This document shows, one piece after another, positions 44,658-54,031 of a stretch of DNA of 64,000 nt (positions within the stretch are counted from its first letter, which is position 1; the number at the start of each line of letters is the position of its first letter). Source of the DNA: CAZZCU01 sp964652825 (GTDB lineage: Bacteria > Bdellovibrionota_B > Oligoflexia > Oligoflexales > CAZZCU01); NCBI GenBank assembly GCA_964652825.1, contig CAZZCU010000001.1, forward strand, positions 62,001 through 126,000. The letters run 5' to 3'. The notes under the pieces were generated by a model. The model worked only from the letters and a program-made list of their open reading frames with translations. It was not told where the DNA came from and ran no database searches. The translations under genes were made by a program, and so were the position numbers.

Positions 44658-46011
44658 ACAACCGGTATTTTTTGTCGGCATCGGTGGCAGTGGTATGGCG
44701 CCGCTTGCCGAGATTTTGCATAACAAAGGCGTGAGTGTAGCCGGCTCCGATCAAGCGGAATCAAGCAATACCATCAAACTACGTGAGCTCGGCATACCTG
44801 TTGTTATCGGTCATCATGAGCGCAATGCCACCGAAGCAAAAACCCTGATTGTTTCCAGCGCAATCCGCGATGACAATCCGGAATATGTTGCCGCACAAAA
44901 TAACAGCATCCCAATTCTTCATCGCTCCGACATCCTCAAACTGCTGATCGACAATTATCAGGCCATCACGGTCGCGGGAACACATGGCAAAACCACGACG
45001 ACAGCGATGATTGCTCACATATTGCATGAATTAGGTTGTCAGCCGATCGCCGCCGTTGGCGGTGACATGCTCAACTTCTCAAGTCATGCGTTGGTTGGTG
45101 ATGGAAATTACTTCGTCGCTGAGGCCGATGAATCCGATGGCTCTTTGGTGAAGTATCGCTCCTTCATTTCTGTATTGACCAACATTGAACCCGATCACAT
45201 GGATTATTTTAAATCCGTCGATCGTCAGCTTGACGCCTTCAGCGAGTATTTGAACAACACGGACCGCGACGGCTTTGCCGTTGTCGGCTGGGATTTTAAA
45301 TTGGCGCGCGATGTCGGCATGCGCTTTGCCGGTAACCGCTTGGCTTTTGGCTTCGCCATCGGCGTTGATGTTCGCGCGATTAATTATAAACAAACGGGCT
45401 CCACGGCAACTTTTACGGCCATTGTGGAGCGCGATCAAGTTGATGTTTCGCTAAAAATGCTGGGAAAGCATAATGTTCTTAATGCCCTCTGTGCACTCAG
45501 TGTTTGTCGAGCACTTGATCTCGACATCAGGGAAGCCGGCAAGGCGCTGGCCAATTTCGCTGGCGTGAATCGGCGACTGTCTTTGCTGCATAGCAACGAA
45601 CGCGTTAGCATTTACGATGATTACGCGCACAATCCCGGCAAAATTTCTGCCTGTATTCAGGCGCTGCGAGAAACTTGGCCCGCGACAAAACTTGTCGTTG
45701 TTTATCAACCGCATCGATACTCACGCATCAGAACAATGTATAATGAAAGTGTTGCGGCATTTGCCGATGCGGATCTGGTTTTGCTTTTGCCTGTGTATGC
45801 TGCGGGCGAAGATATGGACAACCAGTATAATGCAACGGAGTACGCCAGCGACATTGCGCATTACAGCGCAACAACTTGCCACACTTGTAGTTGGCAGGAA
45901 GCCGCAAGTATGGCGATGGATGCGGCGAAAGCATCCACCGTGATTCTTACGCTGGGAGCTGGCGATGTTTGGAAGATCGGGCAAGAAATCAAAGCGCACC
46001 TCGAAAAATAG
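44632..46011 (+). CDS. murC: UDP-MurNAc-L-alanine ligase MurC
   Basis: 459 residues from a TTG start (44632), the only plausible initiation before the nucleotide-binding GIGGSGMAPLAE; it overlaps ftsW by 26 bases. Landmarks are VAGTHGKTTTTAMIAH, EADESDGSLVKY, TNIEPDHMDYF, DDYAHNPGKI and YQPHRYSRIRTM. It adds L-Ala to UDP-MurNAc. In most dcw clusters murG precedes and murB follows this gene; neither is present here. Confidence 0.95.
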   Translation: MASLKNQLKQPVFFVGIGGSGMAPLAEILHNKGVSVAGSDQAESSNTIKLRELGIPVVIGHHERNATEAKTLIVSSAIRDDNPEYVAAQNNSIPILHRSDILKLLIDNYQAITVAGTHGKTTTTAMIAHILHELGCQPIAAVGGDMLNFSSHALVGDGNYFVAEADESDGSLVKYRSFISVLTNIEPDHMDYFKSVDRQLDAFSEYLNNTDRDGFAVVGWDFKLARDVGMRFAGNRLAFGFAIGVDVRAINYKQTGSTATFTAIVERDQVDVSLKMLGKHNVLNALCALSVCRALDLDIREAGKALANFAGVNRRLSLLHSNERVSIYDDYAHNPGKISACIQALRETWPATKLVVVYQPHRYSRIRTMYNESVAAFADADLVLLLPVYAAGEDMDNQYNATEYASDIAHYSATTCHTCSWQEAASMAMDAAKASTVILTLGAGDVWKIGQEIKAHLEK

Positions 46012-46867
46012 CCGTGAGAAGCATCCTTCTCATGGCGGCGTGCTGTCCACGCAGAAGCCCCAACGCCAGCGTCGCAAGATCAAAAACTGGAAAATCGGTG
46101 CCTGTATCGGTCTACTGGTGCTGATCATAGTCGGCATTATGTATGTCACGCGCCCGAGTATCCCACAAAAAATCGCCGCCAATTATAAAAACAAACTCCC
46201 TGTTGAAATCATTATCCATCCAGATATGCGAGACGACGAACATCTCAGCGATGCAACTCGTAACGACATCGCCCAGGCTGGTGGTAAACTCATCACCGAT
46301 ATGCAGGAAGAGACGCTGGCGCGGGCAGCGCGAGCACTACAAAGCAAATTTCTAGCCGACAGCGTTCATCTTGTTCGTGTCGCACCCAATCGCATCAGTC
46401 TTTTACTGAAACCACGCACCCCGATCATGCGCGTCAAAGGCGAGTCTATACGCCTTCTCAGTCAGCTGGGTCACGTCTATGGGACAGCGCGTGACGATCA
46501 TGCTTCGTTGCCATTGCTATCGGGGTTAATCGACACAAATAATGTCGCTCGCATGCGCGATAACAACACGCTTCTTCTCTCGGCCGAGCAAGAAGTGATC
46601 GCCAAAGAAGCACTTGAGTTGCTTGCTCTTCTCAGTCAAACCACACTTCGTGACAGTTTTGATGAAATTCGTTTCGTTAAATTTCGTGGCATTACTTTGC
46701 GATCGTCGCATGACGATTTGGAAGTTACGATTGGACGATCGCCATTTGATCGCAAGGTTGACGGTCTGAATCGAATTTTGGCCGGTCTCAAAAAAAAGGG
46801 CAGCCAAGCACAACGAATTGAATTAGACTATGATGGCAAAGCCTTTATCAAAGAAAAACGTCTTTAA
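45965..46867 (+). CDS. ftsQ: Cell division protein FtsQ/DivIB
   Basis: 300 residues. The start is inside murC (47-base overlap). A very basic cytoplasmic tail of about 45 residues is followed by one membrane helix (IGACIGLLVLIIVGIMYV) and a periplasmic region with POTRA-like and beta-domain features (VHLVRVAPNRISLLLKPRTPIMRV; FDEIRFVKFRGITLRSS; LNRILAGLKKKGSQAQRIELDYDGKAFI). Sequence conservation is low, as usual. The position before ftsA and ftsZ supports the call. Confidence 0.85.
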   Translation: MFGRSGKKSKRTSKNSREKHPSHGGVLSTQKPQRQRRKIKNWKIGACIGLLVLIIVGIMYVTRPSIPQKIAANYKNKLPVEIIIHPDMRDDEHLSDATRNDIAQAGGKLITDMQEETLARAARALQSKFLADSVHLVRVAPNRISLLLKPRTPIMRVKGESIRLLSQLGHVYGTARDDHASLPLLSGLIDTNNVARMRDNNTLLLSAEQEVIAKEALELLALLSQTTLRDSFDEIRFVKFRGITLRSSHDDLEVTIGRSPFDRKVDGLNRILAGLKKKGSQAQRIELDYDGKAFIKEKRL

Positions 46868-48138
46868 TGACAGGTTGGGATAACGTCGTGCCCGGCAATA
46901 TTCTTTGTGCGCTTGATCTTGGAACAACTAAGTTTTGTTTGGCAGCGCTTTATCTCGATCGTCCTGAAACCGATCGCCCATTAATTGAAATCATCACCGT
47001 GCCCGCCGCCGGCATGCGTCGCGGTATGGTTGCGGACATGCAGCAGGCCGCCGCGGCTTTGACCAAGCTGTTGGACGCCGCCGAAAACCAACTCAATATC
47101 GATATCCGTCGCGTCGTCGTTGGTATCGCTGGCAGTCACCTGCGCGGCTTTGATACCAGTTCAGAGTTGATCACCAACAACGAGGTCATCGCCTCAACCC
47201 ATATCTCAGCGCTCCAGGAAAAAGTTGAGCAAACCCGCATCGCCGCTGACCGCGAGATCCTACACGTCGTACCCGTCTCTTTTGATTTGGATGATCGCCA
47301 ATCAACACAAAATCCTATTGGTTTCAGCGCACAGACATTGCGCGGCGACTTCTTTCTAGTGGATGCCGATCGTCTGTATCTCAAAGATATCGTCCGCTTA
47401 TGCAATCAAGCCGGCCTGGAAGTAGCGCGGCTGTATTCCGAGCCGCTGTCTTCGGCAAGCGTGACTTTAGATGATGCCAAAAAAGAGGTCGGGGTCGCCG
47501 TCTGCGATATCGGTGGTGGCACCACTGATGGCGTGGTGTATCAGGCTGGCCGGCCACGAGCGGCTTTCAGTCTGAACATCGGTGGCGCGATGCTGACCAG
47601 CGATCTGGCGGTAGCACTTAATCTGAGTCTTGCCGAAGCTGAGCGGGCCAAAGTCTTTTTTGGTCTTGGCACGACGAAGGACGCCGATACCACTATGGTG
47701 ATAAACAATATCAAAGGTGACGCCAGAACGATCACCGCTGAGCTCGTTCGTCCCATTTTGGCGGCGCGGTTGGCGGAATTATGCCAACTACTCGGCCAAC
47801 AGCTGCTACCTTATAAGGGTAAGCTCGGCGGTGGTATTGTCCTGACCGGTGGCGGCTCGGAAGTTGCCGGCATTGATCGCTTGTTCCAAAAGATTTTTCG
47901 CATCCCCGTCACCAAGGCATGCCCATCCTTTGTTTATCAGGAAACACCCGTGTCGACTGAGAACCAGGATGATGAAACGATGCAATCGGCACTCATGTAT
48001 CCGAGCAAATACGCCACGGTTATGGGTTTGCTTAATCTTGAACTTGGACGCATCAAAGATGATGAATCAACTCGTCGTGTTTCTTGGACGTCGCGTTACG
48101 TAAATCAGTTGGTCCGCTGGTTAAAAGACATGTCATAG
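46867..48138 (+). CDS. ftsA: Cell division protein FtsA
   Basis: 423 residues; the ATG overlaps the ftsQ stop by one base. Actin-fold motifs: ALDLGTTKFCLAAL (phosphate 1), AVCDIGGGTTDGVVY (phosphate 2) and GGGIVLTGGGSEVAGI (adenosine). The SHS2 subdomain (VVVGIAGSHLRGFD) is present, as is a C-terminal amphipathic tail (WTSRYVNQLVRWLKDM) for membrane binding. It anchors FtsZ. Confidence 0.96.
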   Translation: MTGWDNVVPGNILCALDLGTTKFCLAALYLDRPETDRPLIEIITVPAAGMRRGMVADMQQAAAALTKLLDAAENQLNIDIRRVVVGIAGSHLRGFDTSSELITNNEVIASTHISALQEKVEQTRIAADREILHVVPVSFDLDDRQSTQNPIGFSAQTLRGDFFLVDADRLYLKDIVRLCNQAGLEVARLYSEPLSSASVTLDDAKKEVGVAVCDIGGGTTDGVVYQAGRPRAAFSLNIGGAMLTSDLAVALNLSLAEAERAKVFFGLGTTKDADTTMVINNIKGDARTITAELVRPILAARLAELCQLLGQQLLPYKGKLGGGIVLTGGGSEVAGIDRLFQKIFRIPVTKACPSFVYQETPVSTENQDDETMQSALMYPSKYATVMGLLNLELGRIKDDESTRRVSWTSRYVNQLVRWLKDMS

Positions 48139-48140
48139 AA

Positions 48141-48170
48141 TTGACACTAGTCATTCTCCCTCCTTATAAT
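48141..48170 (+). promoter_or_regulatory. Consensus sigma-70 promoter for ftsZ
   Basis: TTGACA at 48141-48146 and TATAAT at 48165-48170, both perfect, with an 18-base spacer. Transcription would start near 48177, giving a leader of about 47 bases. That leader holds a GTTGG/CCAAC hairpin (48197-48210) immediately before the AGGAG site. Confidence 0.85.
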
Positions 48171-48223
48171 GTTTTCTAAGTATTCTCTTTTTCATTGTTG
48201 GCTATCCAACTAGGAGTCTTCCT

Positions 48224-50023
48224 ATGACGTATGATACCGAAAACATTCTGCCACCAGGTGCTCGCATTAAAGTCATTGGTGTCGGCGGCGGCGGCGGCAA
48301 CGCGGTTAACACCATGATTCGCTCCAACCTTGAAGGCGTCGAGTTCGTGGCAGCCAACACCGATATACAATCGTTGCGTTTCTCGCTGGCGACAACCAAG
48401 CTTCAGCTCGGACGCGAACTAACCAAAGGCTTGGGTGCCGGAGCTGATCCAGATATCGGTCGTGACGCGGCTTTGGAAGATCGTCACGCTCTGCAAGAGG
48501 CTATTTCGGGTTCCGATATGGTCTTTATTACCGCCGGCATGGGTGGTGGAACCGGTACGGGTGGTGCTGCGGTCGTCGCTCAGATCGCCCGCGAGCTAGG
48601 TGCACTGACGGTTGCCGTCGTCACCAAGCCATTTGCTTTCGAGGGCAAACGCCGCCGCAAACATGCAGAACTTGGGATCGCTCGGCTGCGCGAAAATGTT
48701 GACACCTTGATCACGATTCCCAATCAACGCTTACTTCAGATCGCAACTCCCGATCTGAGCATGATGGATGCATTTCGTATGGCTGACAACGTGTTGGTGA
48801 ATGCTGTACGCGGCATCAGCGACATCATCAACATCCCTGGTACCGTCAATGTCGACTTTGCCGACGTCAAAACCGTTATGTCGAGCATGGGCTTGGCATT
48901 GATGGGCATTGGTATTGCCGCTGGCCCAAGCCGCGCCGTCGAAGCCGCTCGTCAGGCGATATGCTCGCCGCTTCTGGAAGATGTGAACATCGAGGGCGCC
49001 ACTGGCATCCTGATCAATATCACCGCCGGCAGTAACATCACGCTTATGGAAGTGAACGAGGCTTGTTCGATCATTCAGGAAGCCGCTCACGAGGATGCCA
49101 ATATTATCTTTGGCGCGGTTATCGATGAAGCCATGGGCGATCAAATTCGTGTGACCGTTATTGCCACCGGCTTTCCCGCCGAAGGCGAAGATGGCGATGA
49201 CATTTTGCAAGGCGCCACGCCGACGTTCGCATCCATGCATCGGCCCCTGACCAGTTCAACGACGACAAGCTTTCAACGTCCGAAGGCTCAGCAAACAGCG
49301 CATTTGCCGCGCACGGCATCGCCGATCGTTAACGCTCGTCCAGCCGCTCCCGCTCAAGCTCCGGCTGTGCAGCCACAGCAGTCACCAGCACCAATCGCAG
49401 CCCAGCCGATCGCTACGCCAATACCTGAACAACCCATCACGACAACAGAGGGTACCGAAAACGCGTTTGCTGGCATACCCGCAGCGACTGCGGCGCCGCA
49501 AACAGCAAGTCCAGAACCCAGTATCGATCTACCGCAATTCTCGGCCGTCACCGAAGCTCAGGGCCTGACACAATGGACTTTCAGCAGCAACGATGCCGCG
49601 GAACAAGCTCCAGCTCAAAGCGATAGCGAAGAAATCGCTACTACTGACATTGATTCGGTGTTCGGCGCGGCTGACGATTTGAGTTTCGCCATTGAAGCCA
49701 TCAGCGAAAATCGTATCGAAGGCGCCTCCTTGGCAACGGGAGCTGATGATGAGGGTTTCATGACCGACCTCGATCTCTCTGTTAACGACGGCGGCATGAT
49801 CGAAGATGATATCCAAACAGCTTTGCCGCTTGAGTCGCTTTTCAATCAAGAAGCACCTCAGGCTACTAGCTTGGATGTCAATGCCAACCTGAATCAAAAG
49901 ATCGACGAAGCTTTGGAGCTGGCCGAGCGCTTAAAAAGCGTGCAAGCTGAGCAGCCGGATAGCGACGAGTTGGACGTCCCGGCTTTTCTGCGCAACGGCA
50001 TGAAGGATTTGTCCTTAAGCTAA
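48224..50023 (+). CDS. ftsZ: Cell division protein FtsZ with a very long C-terminal linker
   Basis: 599 residues from ATG 48224 with AGGAG. The core has VIGVGGGGGNAVNTMI, the tubulin signature in GMGGGTGTGGAAVVA, and a T7 loop NVDFADVKTVM. The core ends near residue 320. A linker of about 260 residues follows, first P/A/Q/T-rich and then acidic. A conserved C-terminal peptide (ELDVPAFLRNG) binds FtsA. Family members are usually 380-450 residues, so the linker is two to four times the normal length. It has its own promoter besides read-through from ftsA. Confidence 0.97.
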   Translation: MTYDTENILPPGARIKVIGVGGGGGNAVNTMIRSNLEGVEFVAANTDIQSLRFSLATTKLQLGRELTKGLGAGADPDIGRDAALEDRHALQEAISGSDMVFITAGMGGGTGTGGAAVVAQIARELGALTVAVVTKPFAFEGKRRRKHAELGIARLRENVDTLITIPNQRLLQIATPDLSMMDAFRMADNVLVNAVRGISDIINIPGTVNVDFADVKTVMSSMGLALMGIGIAAGPSRAVEAARQAICSPLLEDVNIEGATGILINITAGSNITLMEVNEACSIIQEAAHEDANIIFGAVIDEAMGDQIRVTVIATGFPAEGEDGDDILQGATPTFASMHRPLTSSTTTSFQRPKAQQTAHLPRTASPIVNARPAAPAQAPAVQPQQSPAPIAAQPIATPIPEQPITTTEGTENAFAGIPAATAAPQTASPEPSIDLPQFSAVTEAQGLTQWTFSSNDAAEQAPAQSDSEEIATTDIDSVFGAADDLSFAIEAISENRIEGASLATGADDEGFMTDLDLSVNDGGMIEDDIQTALPLESLFNQEAPQATSLDVNANLNQKIDEALELAERLKSVQAEQPDSDELDVPAFLRNGMKDLSLS

Positions 50024-50033
50024 GGCTTAAGGA
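50012..50033. terminator. Hairpin over the ftsZ stop codon
   Basis: TCCTTAAGC (50012-50020) and GCTTAAGGA (50025-50033) are perfect complements with the stop codon TAA plus one G as loop. It lies between the convergent ftsZ and epimerase genes and may serve both. No clear U-run follows. Confidence 0.5.
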
Positions 50034-50034
50034 T

Positions 50035-50988
50035 CTATTCCGTTCGTCCGTCGCTGACAATGTCCTGGAAAGAACGCAAATGGGTTGGCAATGCCGTTAG
50101 CAACGGGTTGCCAACCTGCATCGACTCATCAGAATTACTACCTAAGCTCAAATAGTCACGAATCTTGGGCGAAGCGATATCCTTCTTGCGACGTTCAAAT
50201 AACGGCAGCAGCGAATCCCCCAAAAAGCCCTTTAGCGGGATCTTCGAGCCGCGACTGAATTGAGATGAAATCATCTTAAAGACATCTTCGACTTTGTAGG
50301 TTTGCTGGCCGGTAATCTCGACCACCGCAGCAACGTCTTCAACCTTTTGTCGCACCAAGCCGCATAACATCAAGGCCAGATCGTCCACGGAAATCGGTGA
50401 CATAGTTTTCTTGGCATCCGGTACCGGATAAAACGCAGGGTACTGCATAACACCAAGCACGGATTGCACGAACTTATCCGACTGCGGTCCACCGCATACC
50501 AGCGTGCTGCGCAAAATAATCTTCTCCGGTATGCGCGAATTCAAAATAAAAAACTCTGCTAGATATTTTTCGCGCAGAAACGGTGTTTGCGCCTTCCGCG
50601 AAGCACCCATGGCGCTGACAAAAATAATTCTGCGCGTGCCGGCTTTCTCCATCGCTGCAATGAGATTCAAGACCGTTGTAATATTATGCGTGTACTTGCC
50701 TGATTTCATCGTCCAGTCCACTTCGCCGGTCGGTCCAGTGAAGTTACCGCCCCAGGCTAAATGAACAACCGTATCGACACCGCGCAGAGGAGCAGCGATA
50801 AGCTCGGCGGAACTCATATCGGAACAAACGGGATAAACGCTTGCCATTGGCTCCGGCAAACGATGATGATACATGGAAACAATCGTCTCACCCTCGGCTG
50901 ACAAGCGTTTTACCAGATGCTTGCCGATAAAGCCGGAGCCACCCGTTACCAAGACCGCGCCCGACCCCTGTGGTGTGCCAGATGTCAT
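50035..50988 (-). CDS. NAD(P)-dependent epimerase/dehydratase (extended SDR-like)
   Basis: 317 residues from the ATG read at 50988 with AGGGA. The Rossmann start VLVTGGSGFIGKHLVKRL is typical. VDTVVHLAWGG, ATRRIIFVSAMGAS-like (here TRRIIFVSAMGAS) and LREKYLAEFFI fit atypical/extended SDR proteins that resemble the NDUFA9-like or nucleoside-diphosphate-sugar epimerase families. The catalytic YxxxK is seen as KYLAE rather than a clean YxxxK, so activity is uncertain. Downstream of a glycosyltransferase gene on the same strand. Confidence 0.75.
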   Translation of the reverse strand: MTSGTPQGSGAVLVTGGSGFIGKHLVKRLSAEGETIVSMYHHRLPEPMASVYPVCSDMSSAELIAAPLRGVDTVVHLAWGGNFTGPTGEVDWTMKSGKYTHNITTVLNLIAAMEKAGTRRIIFVSAMGASRKAQTPFLREKYLAEFFILNSRIPEKIILRSTLVCGGPQSDKFVQSVLGVMQYPAFYPVPDAKKTMSPISVDDLALMLCGLVRQKVEDVAAVVEITGQQTYKVEDVFKMISSQFSRGSKIPLKGFLGDSLLPLFERRKKDIASPKIRDYLSLGSNSDESMQVGNPLLTALPTHLRSFQDIVSDGRTE

Positions 50989-51016
50989 AGTCCCTGCCTC
51001 GCTATAATTTTAGAGC

Positions 51017-52144
51017 TCAAAGAGTTTCGTAAACCGATTTTAACTCGGAAGCGACTTCTTTCCAACGTTTCATTCGTTGCAGGTGCTTCTCTAAGGCGGC
51101 TTTGAAGGTGGAATCCTGTTTTTTACCCAGCCAGGCATGCGCGCTCTGCACCCAAGCATCGGTAGCGTCTTCCGCACCCATACCAGTACCGACGATGTTG
51201 CCAACAACTTCATCGATACCGCTGCCACCTTGATAAACCACAGGGACGCTACAACTCAGCGCCTCCGCTGCCGGCAAGCAAAAGCCCTCATACCGGCTGG
51301 TATGCAGTAAAATATCCGCTTGTTTGTACAAACGCTTCAACTGCTCGCTGGTCTGCAATGAAAACACCTTGATTGCTTGCGCTAGCAATAAATCCGCCGC
51401 GTACTCTTTGACAAACCGAGCGCCCTTGTCATCGGTGACCAAAGACAAAACGATGCTGCCACGTGCTTTGCGAACAATATCGCAAAGCAGATCCAGGTGT
51501 TTATACTTTTCATAGCGCGCGACACTCACGGCGCGTACAACATTCGCCGCCGCCACACCACCATCATCCGCGCTCTCTAGGTCTACCGCCGGAAAACCAT
51601 TGGGAATCACAACAATCTTTTTCGCAGCCAACCGAGGGTAACGATCCAATAACGTCTGCTTAGTCCACTCGGAAACACAAATGATGCAATCCGCCCGGCT
51701 CGTTGCACCAGTAAACAACCACTGAAATTGCAGACGCGACACCAAAGATACATCATTGATGGCGGCTAGAATCGGAATCAGATCATGGACGGTTAAAACA
51801 CCGCGTATCTTAGACACACGAGCGGCCAACCCTAAATTCAAATTGCTCAGGCCATGAAGAATTATTTCTTGATTGGCTTGCGTCGCCTGCTTGGCGACAT
51901 AACGTGCGACAGCTTTCGGAGCCAGTAGTTTACTCGTATAGATCTTGGTGCCGATGCGCGACGACGATGCAAATTCATGGGTGGGCCAGCCCGAAAAATA
52001 CTGAGCAAAACCGGAATAACCGATTAGCGTCGGTACAACACCCAATGGTTTTAATTCGTGGATAAGCTGATTAGCGTGAACAAAAACGCCGGAATTGCGG
52101 CTGGCAAGACCATAAGCATCCCAAAAAACCGGTTTGCCGGTCAT
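51017..52144 (-). CDS. Glycosyltransferase family 4-like (GT-B)
   Basis: 375 residues. The N-terminal part starts FWDAYGLASRNSGVFVHANQLIHEL. The second domain has VSVARYEKYKHLDLLCD, LYKQADILLHTSRYEGFCLPAAEALSCSVPVVY and YQGGSGIDEVV, the GT-B donor-binding pattern with the EGFCLPAxEA acid. It transfers a sugar from a nucleotide donor, probably to an exopolysaccharide or LPS intermediate. It lies 12 bases from atpC, at the tail of the ATP synthase genes, and may be read through from them. Confidence 0.85.
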   Translation of the reverse strand: MTGKPVFWDAYGLASRNSGVFVHANQLIHELKPLGVVPTLIGYSGFAQYFSGWPTHEFASSSRIGTKIYTSKLLAPKAVARYVAKQATQANQEIILHGLSNLNLGLAARVSKIRGVLTVHDLIPILAAINDVSLVSRLQFQWLFTGATSRADCIICVSEWTKQTLLDRYPRLAAKKIVVIPNGFPAVDLESADDGGVAAANVVRAVSVARYEKYKHLDLLCDIVRKARGSIVLSLVTDDKGARFVKEYAADLLLAQAIKVFSLQTSEQLKRLYKQADILLHTSRYEGFCLPAAEALSCSVPVVYQGGSGIDEVVGNIVGTGMGAEDATDAWVQSAHAWLGKKQDSTFKAALEKHLQRMKRWKEVASELKSVYETL

Positions 52145-52156
52145 CGTGTAGAGTGC

Positions 52157-52588
52157 CTACGCCATACGCAAATCGGCAATGCTTTCGAGGAACTCCAAGC
52201 GCGCATCGGCGCGGCGCAGTGCTTGTTGTGCGCGTTCCATATCGAGAGCTTCCACCGACTTCGCGCTCAATCTGCCAAGCGCACGCTCACGGGAACGTAA
52301 CACCCGTTCGCGATCAATATCCTTTGGCTGCTCGATCACATCGACCAACACACGCGCTCGATTATCCTGCACTTCCAAAAAACCGCCCGCGACAAAGTAT
52401 TTTTGCGTCGTGCCGCTGTCACCCTCAACCGCCAACTGGCCAAGACCAATCTCCGTGATGAGCGGCGTATGGCCGGGTAAGATGCCCATATAACCATCAA
52501 CACCCGGTGCCAACAGCTGACGTGCCGAAACTTTGGCGACCACGCGGCTTGGCGATAAGATTTCTACTTGGATAGCTTCAGCGCTCAT
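52157..52588 (-). CDS. atpC: ATP synthase F1 subunit epsilon
   Basis: 143 residues. The beta-sandwich opening IQVEILSPSRVVAKVSARQLLAPGVDGYMGILPGHTPLI is characteristic, and a C-terminal helical hairpin (ERALGRLSAKSVEALDMERAQQALRRADARLEFL) is present. Rotor subunit that couples gamma to the c-ring. Confidence 0.96.
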   Translation of the reverse strand: MSAEAIQVEILSPSRVVAKVSARQLLAPGVDGYMGILPGHTPLITEIGLGQLAVEGDSGTTQKYFVAGGFLEVQDNRARVLVDVIEQPKDIDRERVLRSRERALGRLSAKSVEALDMERAQQALRRADARLEFLESIADLRMA

Positions 52589-52603
52589 TCCCCGTCCCGG
52601 TCT

Positions 52604-54016
52604 TTAGTTTAGAGTTTTTGCTTTGGCATAAACTTCGTCGATGCCGCCGACATACAAGAATGCTTGCTCGGGAATCTCGTCGAGTTTGCCATCACAAATA
52701 TCTTTGAAGCCACGAATTGTGTCTTCGCGTTTTACGTACTTACCTGGGTTACCGGTAAATTGTTTCGCCACGTCAAACGGCTGACTCATGAAGCGTTGAA
52801 TTTTCCGCGCCCGTGCCACCGTCAATTTATCTTCGTCAGACAATTCATCCATACCCAAGATGGCGATGATGTCCAAGAGATCCTTGTAACGCTGCAGAAC
52901 ACCTTGCACACGACGAGCAACCGCGTAGTGTTCTTCGCCCACCACCTGCGGATCCAAGATCCTTGAGGAGCTGCCCAGAGGATCAACCGCTGGATAAATA
53001 CCAAGCTCGGCGATCGGACGCGACAACACCGTCGATGCATCCAAGTGCGCAAAGCTGGTTGCCGGTGCCGGATCGGTATAATCATCGGCAGGTACGTAGA
53101 TCGCTTGTACCGAGGTAATCGAGCCGTTCTTGGTCGTGGTGATGCGTTCTTGCAATTCACCCATCTCGCTCGCCAAAGTCGGTTGATAACCTACCGCCGA
53201 AGGAATACGACCCAACAACGCCGAAATCTCGGAACCCGCTTGAGTAAAGCGGAAGATATTATCGATGAAGAGCAAAACGTCTTGCTTTTCTTCGTCTCGG
53301 AAAAATTCTGCGACAGCAAGAGCACTAAGCGCAACCCGTGCACGTGCTCCGGGCGGCTCATTCATCTGACCAAATACCAGTGCCGTCTTATCGATAACGC
53401 CCGAATCTTTCATTTCGTGGAAAAGATCGTTACCTTCGCGCGTACGCTCACCAACGCCACCAAATACCGAGAAACCACCGTGGTGCTTAGCGATGTTGTT
53501 GATTAACTCCAAAATCAATACGGTTTTGCCCACACCAGCGCCACCGAACAAACCGATCTTACCACCTTTGGCATAGGGCGCCATAAGATCGACAACCTTA
53601 ATACCGGTTTCGAGAATTTCAGTCTGCGTCGACAAATCGGTAAACGGCGGTGCGGAGCGGTGAATGGGATAACGTTTCTTCGTCGTCACCGGTCCAGCGT
53701 CATCCACTGGCTCACCCGTCACATTCAGAATACGACCCAACACTTCGCGACCAACCGGCACCATGATTTGCTCGCCGGTATCTTTTACTGTCGCACCACG
53801 TACCAAACCATCGGTACTGTCCATGGCAATAGCGCGAACAACATTTTCACCCAAGTGCTGGGCGACTTCTAATGTCAGATTATCTTCACGATCGTTGATC
53901 GATTTATTGCTGAGCTTCAGGGCGTTATAAATCGAAGGCAATTTACCTTCTGGGAAAGCCACGTCGACGACGGGACCCAAAACCTGAACAATTTTTCCGT
54001 GTACTGCCGTTGTCAT
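52604..54016 (-). CDS. atpD: ATP synthase F1 subunit beta
   Basis: 470 residues. Walker A in GLFGGAGVGKTVLI, GERTREGNDL, VFGQMNEPPGARARVALS, LLFIDNIFRFTQAGSE, ALLGRIPSAVGYQPTLA and the terminal nucleotide-contact region FTGNPGKYV. Catalytic subunit. Confidence 0.98.
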   Translation of the reverse strand: MTTAVHGKIVQVLGPVVDVAFPEGKLPSIYNALKLSNKSINDREDNLTLEVAQHLGENVVRAIAMDSTDGLVRGATVKDTGEQIMVPVGREVLGRILNVTGEPVDDAGPVTTKKRYPIHRSAPPFTDLSTQTEILETGIKVVDLMAPYAKGGKIGLFGGAGVGKTVLILELINNIAKHHGGFSVFGGVGERTREGNDLFHEMKDSGVIDKTALVFGQMNEPPGARARVALSALAVAEFFRDEEKQDVLLFIDNIFRFTQAGSEISALLGRIPSAVGYQPTLASEMGELQERITTTKNGSITSVQAIYVPADDYTDPAPATSFAHLDASTVLSRPIAELGIYPAVDPLGSSSRILDPQVVGEEHYAVARRVQGVLQRYKDLLDIIAILGMDELSDEDKLTVARARKIQRFMSQPFDVAKQFTGNPGKYVKREDTIRGFKDICDGKLDEIPEQAFLYVGGIDEVYAKAKTLN

Positions 54017-54031
54017 TTACTACTCCACAGG

